DNA of 25,814 nucleotides from JAAUTS01 sp038250235. Lineage in GTDB: Bacteria > Verrucomicrobiota > Verrucomicrobiia > Methylacidiphilales > JAAUTS01. Every line of letters starts with the position of its first letter. The stretch's first letter is position 1. Shown piece after piece: positions 1-6,267 of the stretch. The position numbers and the translations under genes were made by a program. The notes beneath the pieces are model-generated. The model did not search any database. It had not been told where the DNA came from and worked only from the letters and a program-made list of their open reading frames with translations. The DNA lies in NCBI GenBank assembly GCA_038250235.1, contig JBBSCO010000042.1:1-25814 (forward strand), written 5' to 3'.

Positions 1-194
1 GGGCGGAAGCGGCGGCCTCCGGCCCTCACCAGATTGACGGTGCCATCATTTTCCTCAACGAATCCTGCCGTGGGGTGATAACCATACTCAAAACGGCCCG
101 ACATATTTTCTGCGAAAAAGATACGGATCACAAGTTCAAGTGTGATCAGGACAACCGTGACGCTGATAAAACAGAGGGTAAATAAATTTTTCAT
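1..194 (-). CDS. Exported/anchored protein, probable SGNH (GDSL-like) hydrolase partner of the MBOAT enzyme (3' part outside window)
   Basis: An open frame reads leftwards from an ATG at 194-192 to the edge of the window (64 codons visible). The N-terminus MKNLFTLCFISVTVVL is one hydrophobic segment, either signal peptide or membrane anchor. It is followed by a periplasmic stretch with GYHPTAGFVEENDG and a run RAGGRRF. A short anchor and then a 'Y-P-G...N...G-R-F' beginning is common in SGNH-type esterases that accompany MBOAT proteins in alginate-like acetylation systems. The start codon overlaps the stop of the upstream MBOAT gene (TGATG), which implies translational coupling and a shared pathway. 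The catalytic blocks lie outside the window, so the family call rests on context and the N-terminus only. Confidence 0.55.
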   Translation of the reverse strand, partial: MKNLFTLCFISVTVVLITLELVIRIFFAENMSGRFEYGYHPTAGFVEENDGTVNLVRAGGRRFR

Positions 195-1765
195 CAGAAT
201 TGGAAATAAATGAATTCCTGGTCGCCGGTGGCGGAAGTCGCCACGGCAATAAATAACAGCAGGTAGATAAGCGTGCGGCCCCAACCAGGAACAGAGTCCA
301 GTTCGGTTTCATCCTGCTTTTTGAAGGTCAGCCATTGCAATAAAAGGAGGGGCAGGGCATGGAAGGCGATCCAGCCGTAGCTTCCGCTAAGTGCTACAGT
401 CCAAGGAGTCCAAACAAAGAGAGAGCTGAAAAGGTGGGTGAAGTCCTGCCAGTTTGCGCTGCGGAAGAGCATCCATCCCAGCAGGGTGAGCAGGAACATG
501 ATGGCTATTCCGGCGGCACGGGAAAGTTTGGCTTTGGTGGTTTCCAAATGATTCAGGAAAGGGACAATACGATAGGCCACCAGCAGCAGACCATGGTAAA
601 TCCCCCAGAGAACAAACATAACACCGGCTCCATGCCACAGTCCGGCAATGAACATGGTGATAAGTAGATTACGGATGGTTTTTGCGCCGCCTTCCCGGTT
701 GCCTCCCAGCGGAATATAGACGTAATCGCGGAACCAGGTGGAGAGGGTGATATGCCAACGGCTCCAGAAATCGGACGGCCCCTGGGCGAAATACGGAAAA
801 CGGAAATTACGGCTGAGTTCTATGCCGAACATCATGGCCGAGCCCCGTGCGATGTTGGTGTAGCCAGAAAAATCGCCGTAGATTTGGAAGGCGAAAGCCA
901 GCACGCCTAGAAAAACCCATGCGCCTGACATGTCGGAAGGGTTATTGAAAACGTAATTGGCAATGATGGCGCAGTTGTCGCCGACAAAGACCTTTTTAAA
1001 GTAACCGACCAAAAGAAGTTGCATGCCGCGATGCACGTAATACCATTGAAACGTGTGTTTGCGGGAAAGTTGGGGGAGCAGCTCGTGGCTGCGTTCAATA
1101 GGGCCGGCTACAAGTTGGGGAAAAAAAGAAACGAAGGTGGCAAAGAGCGGAAAAGAATGGCAGGCCCCGACTTTTCCCCGGTAAACATCGACGGCGTAGG
1201 CGATGGACTGAAAGGTGTAGAAAGAGATCCCTATTGGAAGCAGGATGGCGAGCACCGTGGTGTGGGCTTCGAACCCCAGCAGGTTCAGGAAGCGGCCGAA
1301 GGAATCGATGAAGAAGTTGCAGTATTTGAAGAAGCCGAGAATGGCAAGGCTGGTCAGGATGCTGAGCAGCAGGAAGGCTTTTTTCCGTCGCGCGGGATCG
1401 ATTTTCCAGAGTAGTTGATAGCCGGTGATGTAAGCCAGGGCCAAGCCGAAAGACAGCAAGGCATAGAGGGGAGGGATTGTTTGATTTTCCACGAACCCGT
1501 AGCTGAGGGCAAACCAGAGGGGCGGAACGAAGGCGCCGGTTGCAACCTTGAGCAGGCTTTTGCGTTCCCCCGACATGGCCAGGGTTCCAAAATAATCCAC
1601 CACGGTGGTAGCCATGATAAGGCCGAGGAAACGAACGTCCCAGGTTCCGTAAAACACATAGGAAGCGGCCCAGAGCAACCAGATCCGGGCCTGGCCCTGC
1701 AAGAACCAGAAGCTGAGAGCGACACCGGCCAGGAAAAATAGGTAATACCACTCGGTGAAAGACAT
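194..1765 (-). CDS. MBOAT family O-acyltransferase (AlgI-like), polysaccharide O-acetylation
   Basis: A 523-residue, highly hydrophobic protein with many membrane segments and the AlgI-type MBOAT signature. The visible landmarks are SFYTFQSIAYAVDVYRG (181-197), FPQLVAGPIER (215-225), DFWSRWHITLSTWFRDYVY (332-350), IPLGGNR (351-357) and the invariant-His block GLWHGAG (375-381, His378). In this family the protein moves an acyl group, usually acetyl, across the inner membrane to a periplasmic transferase that modifies an exopolysaccharide or cell-wall glycan. Length matches the family (about 470-530). The start ATG at 1765 gives a first membrane helix directly. The next gene downstream overlaps by one base and looks like the periplasmic partner. 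The target glycan could be the polymer made by the nearby export and sugar genes; that is inference. It could equally modify peptidoglycan. Confidence 0.93.
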   Translation of the reverse strand: MSFTEWYYLFFLAGVALSFWFLQGQARIWLLWAASYVFYGTWDVRFLGLIMATTVVDYFGTLAMSGERKSLLKVATGAFVPPLWFALSYGFVENQTIPPLYALLSFGLALAYITGYQLLWKIDPARRKKAFLLLSILTSLAILGFFKYCNFFIDSFGRFLNLLGFEAHTTVLAILLPIGISFYTFQSIAYAVDVYRGKVGACHSFPLFATFVSFFPQLVAGPIERSHELLPQLSRKHTFQWYYVHRGMQLLLVGYFKKVFVGDNCAIIANYVFNNPSDMSGAWVFLGVLAFAFQIYGDFSGYTNIARGSAMMFGIELSRNFRFPYFAQGPSDFWSRWHITLSTWFRDYVYIPLGGNREGGAKTIRNLLITMFIAGLWHGAGVMFVLWGIYHGLLLVAYRIVPFLNHLETTKAKLSRAAGIAIMFLLTLLGWMLFRSANWQDFTHLFSSLFVWTPWTVALSGSYGWIAFHALPLLLLQWLTFKKQDETELDSVPGWGRTLIYLLLFIAVATSATGDQEFIYFQF

Positions 1766-1772
1766 GACGGAA

Positions 1773-1807
1773 GTTTCGGGTTTCCAGTTTTAGGTTTCTG
1801 GTTGTAG
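1773..1807. repeat. Degenerate heptamer array GTTTNNN, five units
   Basis: Five consecutive 7-base units read on the plus strand as GTTTCGG, GTTTCCA, GTTTTAG, GTTTCTG and GTTGTAG with exact period 7. The array lies just upstream of the MBOAT start, in the divergent gap before the small gene at 1830. Related arrays sit at 6098-6117 and 6281-6309. The invariant GTT with variable trailing bases points to a dispersed intergenic repeat family rather than a protein-binding site, but this is inference. Confidence 0.6.
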
Positions 1808-1829
1808 GATCCAAGCAGACCAGTAATTA

Positions 1830-2045
1830 ATGCGTATGCCAACACCTCTTTTTGAACCTCTGCATCCGGTGCAGAAAGCCGCTTTTCAGAAGATGTCCGA
1901 CGATACCAAGTTGGAGATCCTTCAAAGCTTGATCTCAACTTCCCGCGCGTTGAAAAAAGCCCAATACAAGACGCTGCATCCGGAATGGTCGGAAGAAAAG
2001 ATGGCTGCGGAGATGAAAAGGATATTTTTGCATGTTGCCACTTGA
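1830..2045 (+). CDS. Small protein preceding a nucleotidyltransferase-fold protein (antitoxin-like candidate)
   Basis: A 71-residue soluble, helical protein. The C-terminal half (about 38-67) has the pattern RALKKAQ...LHPEWSEEKMAAEM. This resembles small proteins of the form 'R-x(n)-hP-x-[ws]-s-x-e-[em]' often encoded directly before nucleotidyltransferase-like genes. Its last 14 bases overlap the start of the downstream gene (ATG at 2032), so the two are almost certainly translated together. A second in-frame ATG at 1836 could be the real start; neither has a strong ribosome-binding site. The role as antitoxin or regulator of the partner is inferred from context only. It could also be a plain accessory subunit. 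Confidence 0.65.
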   Translation: MRMPTPLFEPLHPVQKAAFQKMSDDTKLEILQSLISTSRALKKAQYKTLHPEWSEEKMAAEMKRIFLHVAT

Positions 2046-2589
2046 GCTTTACCAATCCTTTATTCTTCCGTTGCATCAAACCGGCATCTCCTACATGGTT
2101 ACCGGCTCATTTGCTTCGATTCTCTATGGGGAGCCGAGATTGACTGTGGATGCTGATTTGGTTATTGCCTGTCAAGCTGGGGATTTAGATAAGCTTTTTC
2201 TGGTCTTCCCGGAAGATCATTACTACGTCCCGCCGAAGGATGTGATGCAAGTGGAATTGAGCAGAGAAATCCGGGGCCACTGGATTATCATCGACTGGAG
2301 TCTGGGCATGAAGGCTGATTTTTATCCTGTCAACCGTGATCCGCTTCACCCTTGGGCCATGGGCAAAAAAGTTTTGCGTAATGTGGAAAATACAGAGCTT
2401 TGGCTGGCTACTCCTGAATATGTCATCCTGCGGAAGCTGCAATATTTTACGGAAGGATCTTCTGACAAACATCTACGGGATATTGACCGGATGCTTGAAA
2501 TTTCCGACCAGCTGATAGACCATGATTTGTTAAAATCAAAAATACAGGAATTAAGACTCCAGGATGCCTGGGGAAAAATTCGTCCATGA
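2032..2589 (+). CDS. Nucleotidyltransferase-fold protein (MNT/AbiEii/DUF6036-like)
   Basis: 185 residues. The segment YMVTGSFASILYGEPRLT followed by VDADL shows the polymerase-beta-type nucleotidyltransferase hallmark: a Gly-Ser pair (25-26), then two acidic residues in D-x-D arrangement (Asp40, Asp42). A third acidic candidate is Asp96 in MKADFYPV. The order and spacing fit a minimal nucleotidyltransferase domain that transfers a nucleotide to a protein or RNA. The C-terminal part (LATPEYVILRKLQYF...DKHLRDIDRML) resembles the helical end of families annotated as nucleotidyltransferase/AbiEii-like or DUF6036. It overlaps the small upstream gene by 14 bases, as in MNT-type toxin-antitoxin or self-modifying pairs. 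Substrate and toxicity cannot be read from the sequence. Confidence 0.8.
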   Translation: MLPLELYQSFILPLHQTGISYMVTGSFASILYGEPRLTVDADLVIACQAGDLDKLFLVFPEDHYYVPPKDVMQVELSREIRGHWIIIDWSLGMKADFYPVNRDPLHPWAMGKKVLRNVENTELWLATPEYVILRKLQYFTEGSSDKHLRDIDRMLEISDQLIDHDLLKSKIQELRLQDAWGKIRP

Positions 2590-2772
2590 ATGTTCTGGTT
2601 ACGGTGGAAAGAGTAACAGATTTTCATTTTCAATCCGTCTCTGCAAAGATTCTTATTCCAGCCTGACAGACCCGGTATTTTGAAGGTAATTTTGCAACTA
2701 AGAATGGGGTTGCAATCCGGAACGTTCTTGTAGCAGTCTCATATTCAGTGATGGGTTCTGACCTTTCCCGCT
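2590..2772 (+). promoter_or_regulatory. Intergenic leader of pseB with inverted repeat TTGCAAC-N10-GTTGCAA
   Basis: The 183-base gap before pseB contains a perfect 7-base inverted repeat at 2692-2698 and 2709-2715, separated by TAAGAATGGG. It could be an operator for a dimeric regulator, or a weak hairpin in the leader. No clear -35/-10 pair or Shine-Dalgarno sequence was found before the ATG at 2773. The functional role is a guess. Confidence 0.35.
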
Positions 2773-3762
2773 ATGTTTGATGATAAAAAGATTTTGATTA
2801 CGGGTGGCACAGGCTCTTTTGGCAGGAAATGTGTCCAGCAATTACTGGGGCGGACTAAACCCAGACAGGTCGTCATTTATTCCCGTGATGAGTTGAAGCA
2901 GTTTGAAATGGGGCGGTTGTTCCATGGAAAAAACATCCGCTACGTGATCGGGGACGTTCGTGACGCCGGGCAGCTCCGCACGGCAATGAAAGGGATGAAT
3001 TTCGTCATTCATGTCGCCGCCTTGAAGCAGGTTCCAACAGCCGAGCAAAACCCCATGGAGTGCATCAAAACCAACATCCATGGTGCCCAGAATGTCATTG
3101 ATGCGGCCCTCACCAACGGAGTGGAGAAGGTTATTGCGCTTTCAACTGACAAGGCAGCCAACCCGATCAATCTTTACGGCGCGACGAAACTCTGTTCGGA
3201 CAAACTTTTTGTTGCCGCGAACAACCTGAGCGGGGGACAGGGAACCCGCTTTGGGGTGGTGCGTTATGGCAATGTGGTGGGTTCCCGGGGTTCGGTTGTA
3301 CCTTTCTTTCTCCAACTGGTCAAAGAGGGGGCGAAGGAACTGCCCATCACGGACGAGCGCATGACCCGCTTCTGGATAACCCCGCAACATGGGATTGAAT
3401 TCGTTTTCCAGGCCTTTCGCCGAATGAATGGAGGAGAAATTTTCGTCCCCAAGATCCCTTCCATGCGGATCATGGATCTGGCGGAAGCCCTGGCCCCGGG
3501 TCTCAAAACCCGCATTGTCGGCATTCGTCCCGGCGAGAAACTGCATGAAGTCATGTGCCCGCGCGATGACTGTCATTTGACGCGGGAGTTCAACGATCAT
3601 TATGTGATAACGCCCGGCATAGAAATGGTATTTACGGCAGACTATCAAACCAATCAGCTTGGTGAGACAAGCCAACCTGTTCCCCGGGATTTCGAATACG
3701 AGTCGGGAAACAATTCCGATTTTTTGACGGTGGAGCAGCTTCGGAACCTACCTGTTGATTAA
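2773..3762 (+). CDS. pseB: UDP-N-acetylglucosamine 4,6-dehydratase (inverting), PseB/FlaA1-like
   Basis: 329 residues, a short-chain dehydrogenase/reductase with an NAD(P)-binding loop TGGTGSFG (10-17), the Asp-Lys pair in LSTDKAANP (Asp126, Lys127) and Tyr135/Lys139 in NLYGATK. The Asp-Lys-x(7)-Tyr spacing equals that of the catalytic triad described for H. pylori FlaA1. Long diagnostic blocks match the PseB subfamily: YSRDELKQFEM, VAALKQVPTAEQNP, YGNVVGSRGSV, LPITDERMTRFWIT and IRPGEKLHEVM. The enzyme converts UDP-GlcNAc to a UDP-4-keto-6-deoxy-L-altro sugar, the first step towards pseudaminic acid and related L-sugars. It is soluble or membrane-peripheral in the cytoplasm. The pseG-like gene follows in the same direction. 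The C-terminal 40 residues beyond the usual end are less conserved. PseC, PseH, PseI and PseF are not in this window. Confidence 0.92.
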   Translation: MFDDKKILITGGTGSFGRKCVQQLLGRTKPRQVVIYSRDELKQFEMGRLFHGKNIRYVIGDVRDAGQLRTAMKGMNFVIHVAALKQVPTAEQNPMECIKTNIHGAQNVIDAALTNGVEKVIALSTDKAANPINLYGATKLCSDKLFVAANNLSGGQGTRFGVVRYGNVVGSRGSVVPFFLQLVKEGAKELPITDERMTRFWITPQHGIEFVFQAFRRMNGGEIFVPKIPSMRIMDLAEALAPGLKTRIVGIRPGEKLHEVMCPRDDCHLTREFNDHYVITPGIEMVFTADYQTNQLGETSQPVPRDFEYESGNNSDFLTVEQLRNLPVD

Positions 3763-3837
3763 GAGCGCTCCGTGCAAAGTGGAGAGGTCAGGAGCCGGCC
3801 TCAAGGAGTTGACCTGAAGGCTTCAGGAGACAGAAAC

Positions 3838-4920
3838 TTGAACTTGTCTGGTGGAAAAATACTTTTTCGGGCGGATGCGGGCATCATGACCGGCACCGGC
3901 CATGTCATGCGCAGCATGGCCTTGGCGCAGGCCTGGCAGGATCGTGGGGGGGAAGCCTCTTTTCTGTGCGTCGAACTGCCCATGCTTTTACAGGAGCGCC
4001 TGGAACGGCAGAACCTGTCGGTTCATGTTCAGAAAGCGTTGAAGGCCGGATCAGAAGAGGACGCCAACTGGACAATGGACATGGCCCGGCAATGCGGAGC
4101 TTCCTGGATTGTGGTGGACGGGTATTGTTTTCGGGGGGCTTACCAGAAACAACTCAAAGAAAAGGGGGTGAAGGTCCTGCTTTTCGATGATTATGGCCAC
4201 AGCGATTTTTATCATTCGGATCTGGTGTTGAACGGAAATGTGAACGCCGATGAATTGGTGTATTCATCGAGGAGTGTGGGAACGCGGCTGCTGCTGGGTC
4301 CGGATTATGCACCCTTGAGGCGTGAATTTCTACAACTGGGAAAAAAAGAGCGCCGACCCTCCAACGGGATGTTGCATGTGCTGGTCACGATGGGGGGTAG
4401 TGACCCTGACAACCTGACCAGTAAAATTCTGAGGCAAATCCAGGCATCCGACGGAACAGGTTTCAAGGTCACGGTTCTTGCCGGTGGAGGCAATCCGCAT
4501 GTGGATGAAATCCGCAGTTTGATCGGGAGGCTGGAGTATCCCTGCAACCTGCTGGTCAATGCCATGAAGATACCGGAATTGATGTTGGAGGCTGATGTCG
4601 CCATTGCTGCCGGAGGATCGACCTATCTGGAGATGATTTACATGAAGCTTCCATGTCTTCTGTTCATCCTGGCCGATAACCAGACAACCATAGCACGGAA
4701 GCTGGGGGAACTGGCTGCCGTCCGGGTGGCGGGGGATTCCAGAATAATGGAGGAAGGGGAAATCGGGGAGGCAGTGGGTCGTTTTTTATCCAATCGTCAA
4801 TTACACGCTAAGCTGCGGGAAAAATGTTCGGGACTGGTGGATGGTCAGGGTGCCCAAAGAATTATCCAAGCCATGGAAAACCGGCCGGGAAGTGTGGTTC
4901 GGATTGCTGAACAGAAATAG
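3838..4920 (+). CDS. pseG: PseG-like UDP-2,4-diacetamido-2,4,6-trideoxy-beta-L-altropyranose hydrolase
   Basis: GT-B-fold nucleotide-sugar hydrolase. The family opening is ILFRADAGIMTGTGHVMR, with the GxGH histidine used for catalysis in PseG. The sugar-nucleotide half shows TMGGSDPDNLT and AIAAGGSTYLEM followed by FILADNQ, as in PseG/SpsG. The reaction removes UDP from the 2,4-diacetamido sugar before condensation to pseudaminic acid. The frame is open from a GTG at 3772, which would add 22 residues unlike the family. The TTG at 3838 has AGGAGA at 3825-3830, seven bases upstream, and puts the conserved block near residue 6, so I prefer it (360 residues). An inverted repeat AGGTCA/TGACCT (3785-3790/3810-3815) lies in the gap after pseB. 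Because other pathway genes are missing here, a related nucleotide sugar could be the substrate. Confidence 0.82.
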   Translation: MNLSGGKILFRADAGIMTGTGHVMRSMALAQAWQDRGGEASFLCVELPMLLQERLERQNLSVHVQKALKAGSEEDANWTMDMARQCGASWIVVDGYCFRGAYQKQLKEKGVKVLLFDDYGHSDFYHSDLVLNGNVNADELVYSSRSVGTRLLLGPDYAPLRREFLQLGKKERRPSNGMLHVLVTMGGSDPDNLTSKILRQIQASDGTGFKVTVLAGGGNPHVDEIRSLIGRLEYPCNLLVNAMKIPELMLEADVAIAAGGSTYLEMIYMKLPCLLFILADNQTTIARKLGELAAVRVAGDSRIMEEGEIGEAVGRFLSNRQLHAKLREKCSGLVDGQGAQRIIQAMENRPGSVVRIAEQK

Positions 4921-5038
4921 ACGGGAATGGACTTTTTCTTTCCGGTCTTTAAATTCTTAAAATCAGAAACTATTACTTGATTCTTATGCCCCGGACTTTT
5001 TTCATCCTGTTGCGCCAAACCGGACGGTCTGCTCCTCT

Positions 5039-6097
5039 ATGAAGCTACTCATCACCGGCGGCTGTGGCTTTATTGGGAGTAATCTGATCCGGCATCTTTT
5101 ACAGGATACCAATGGGACTTTGCGTATTGTTAATCTGGATGCCCTGACCTACGCGGGGAATCCGGCCAACCTGGCGGACATTGATGATCCCCGTTACCGT
5201 TTTTTTCACGGCACTATTCTCGATACCCCTTTGATGTCCCGGCTTCTCGATGATCATCAGATCGATGCCGTGCTGCATCTGGCAGCGGAATCGCATGTGG
5301 ATCGTTCGATTGAGGCGCCCGGCGATTTTATCCAGACCAATGTGGTCGGAACCCTTTCGCTTCTTCAAGCTTCGCTGGGATATTGGCAGAGTTTGTCCGG
5401 GGCCCAAAAAGAAAGCTTTCGTTTTCTCCATGTCTCCACGGATGAGGTCTTTGGCTCGCTTGAGGGCAGCGATCCGGCCTTTTCCGAAACAACCCCGTAT
5501 CAGCCTTCGAGCCCTTACTCCGCATCCAAAGCCGGCTCGGATCATCTGGTCCGCAGTTTTTTTCATACGTTTGGTCTGCCTGTTCTGGTGACCAATTGTT
5601 CAAACAATTACGGGTCTTATCAGTTTCCGGAAAAGCTGATTCCCCTGATGATTCTGAATGCCTTGGAGGGCAAGGCACTGCCGATTTATGGGAAAGGCGA
5701 CAACATCCGGGATTGGTTGCATGTTGTAGATCATTGCCGAGGTTTGGAGGCGGTGCTAAAAAAAGGGCGTGTGGGTGAGACCTATAACATCGGCGGCCGC
5801 TGTGAGAAAACAAATCTTGAAGTGGTGGATTCCCTTTGCTCCCTCCTGGATGAGTTGGCGGGGAGGAAGGATTTCAGCCATACTTCCTTGAAGACCTTTG
5901 TCCAGGACAGGCCCGGTCATGACAAGCGTTACGCCATGAATATTGGAAAAATCGAAAAGGAACTTGGGTGGGAGCCGCAGGAAACCTTTGCGTCGGGTTT
6001 AAGAAAAACGGTTCTTTGGTATTTGGAAAACAGGGAATGGTGCCGTAACATCACGGAAAAGAATTATTCAAGGCAGCGGCTGGGAATCATCGTCTAG
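5039..6097 (+). CDS. rfbB: dTDP-glucose 4,6-dehydratase
   Basis: 352 residues, an extended short-chain dehydrogenase. The NAD-binding loop is TGGCGFIGSN (6-15), the Thr-Asp-Glu catalytic group is in STDEVFGS (133-140), and Tyr160/Lys164 are in YSASK. Substrate-binding blocks typical of RfbB/RmlB are present: HLAAESHVDRSI (80-91), TNCSNNYGSYQFPEKLIPLM, GDNIRDWLHV and DRPGHDKRYAMN. It converts dTDP-glucose to dTDP-4-keto-6-deoxyglucose in the cytoplasm, the branch point to rhamnose and other 6-deoxyhexoses. Length is normal. The start ATG at 5039 places the Rossmann strand at residue 2; no Shine-Dalgarno sequence is visible. It is separated from pseG by 118 AT-rich bases, which may hold its own promoter, and is followed by rfbA. 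The epimerase and reductase (rfbC, rfbD) are absent here. Confidence 0.95.
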   Translation: MKLLITGGCGFIGSNLIRHLLQDTNGTLRIVNLDALTYAGNPANLADIDDPRYRFFHGTILDTPLMSRLLDDHQIDAVLHLAAESHVDRSIEAPGDFIQTNVVGTLSLLQASLGYWQSLSGAQKESFRFLHVSTDEVFGSLEGSDPAFSETTPYQPSSPYSASKAGSDHLVRSFFHTFGLPVLVTNCSNNYGSYQFPEKLIPLMILNALEGKALPIYGKGDNIRDWLHVVDHCRGLEAVLKKGRVGETYNIGGRCEKTNLEVVDSLCSLLDELAGRKDFSHTSLKTFVQDRPGHDKRYAMNIGKIEKELGWEPQETFASGLRKTVLWYLENREWCRNITEKNYSRQRLGIIV

Positions 6098-6117
6098 GTT
6101 GGAAGTTTAAGTTTAAG
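6098..6117. repeat. Degenerate heptamer array directly after the rfbB stop codon
   Basis: GTTGGAA, GTTTAA and GTTTAAG follow one another immediately after the TAG stop of rfbB. The units belong to the same GTT-plus-variable family as the array at 1773-1807. They are in inverted orientation to the array at 6281-6309, so the two could pair in a transcript across the rfbB-rfbA gap. Confidence 0.5.
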
Positions 6118-6168
6118 CGGGGAAGAAACAGTCATGCAGAATGATGGAAGCCGTGAGAAATCTTCCTA

Positions 6169-6181
6169 TAGTGACTCACTA
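6169..6181. promoter_or_regulatory. 13-base perfect palindrome upstream of rfbA (operator candidate)
   Basis: TAGTGACTCACTA is a perfect palindrome around a central C, about 87 bases before the rfbA start in an AT-rich gap. Such an odd-length symmetrical site is what a dimeric repressor or activator would bind. No regulator is identified and the match could be chance. Confidence 0.3.
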
Positions 6182-6267
6182 CAGGCACAGCTTGTATGGG
6201 AAGAGTAGTCTGAAATTTAAAAAATGATCTATGGTCTTATTAATAGTCTTAAATAACAAAGCTTCCC

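Noticed and set aside
1095..2079. Long minus-strand frames overlapping the MBOAT gene (239 and 241 residues)
   Set aside because: They run in other phases over a gene with complete family motifs, and their composition is Pro/Arg/Ser/Leu-rich without domain patterns.
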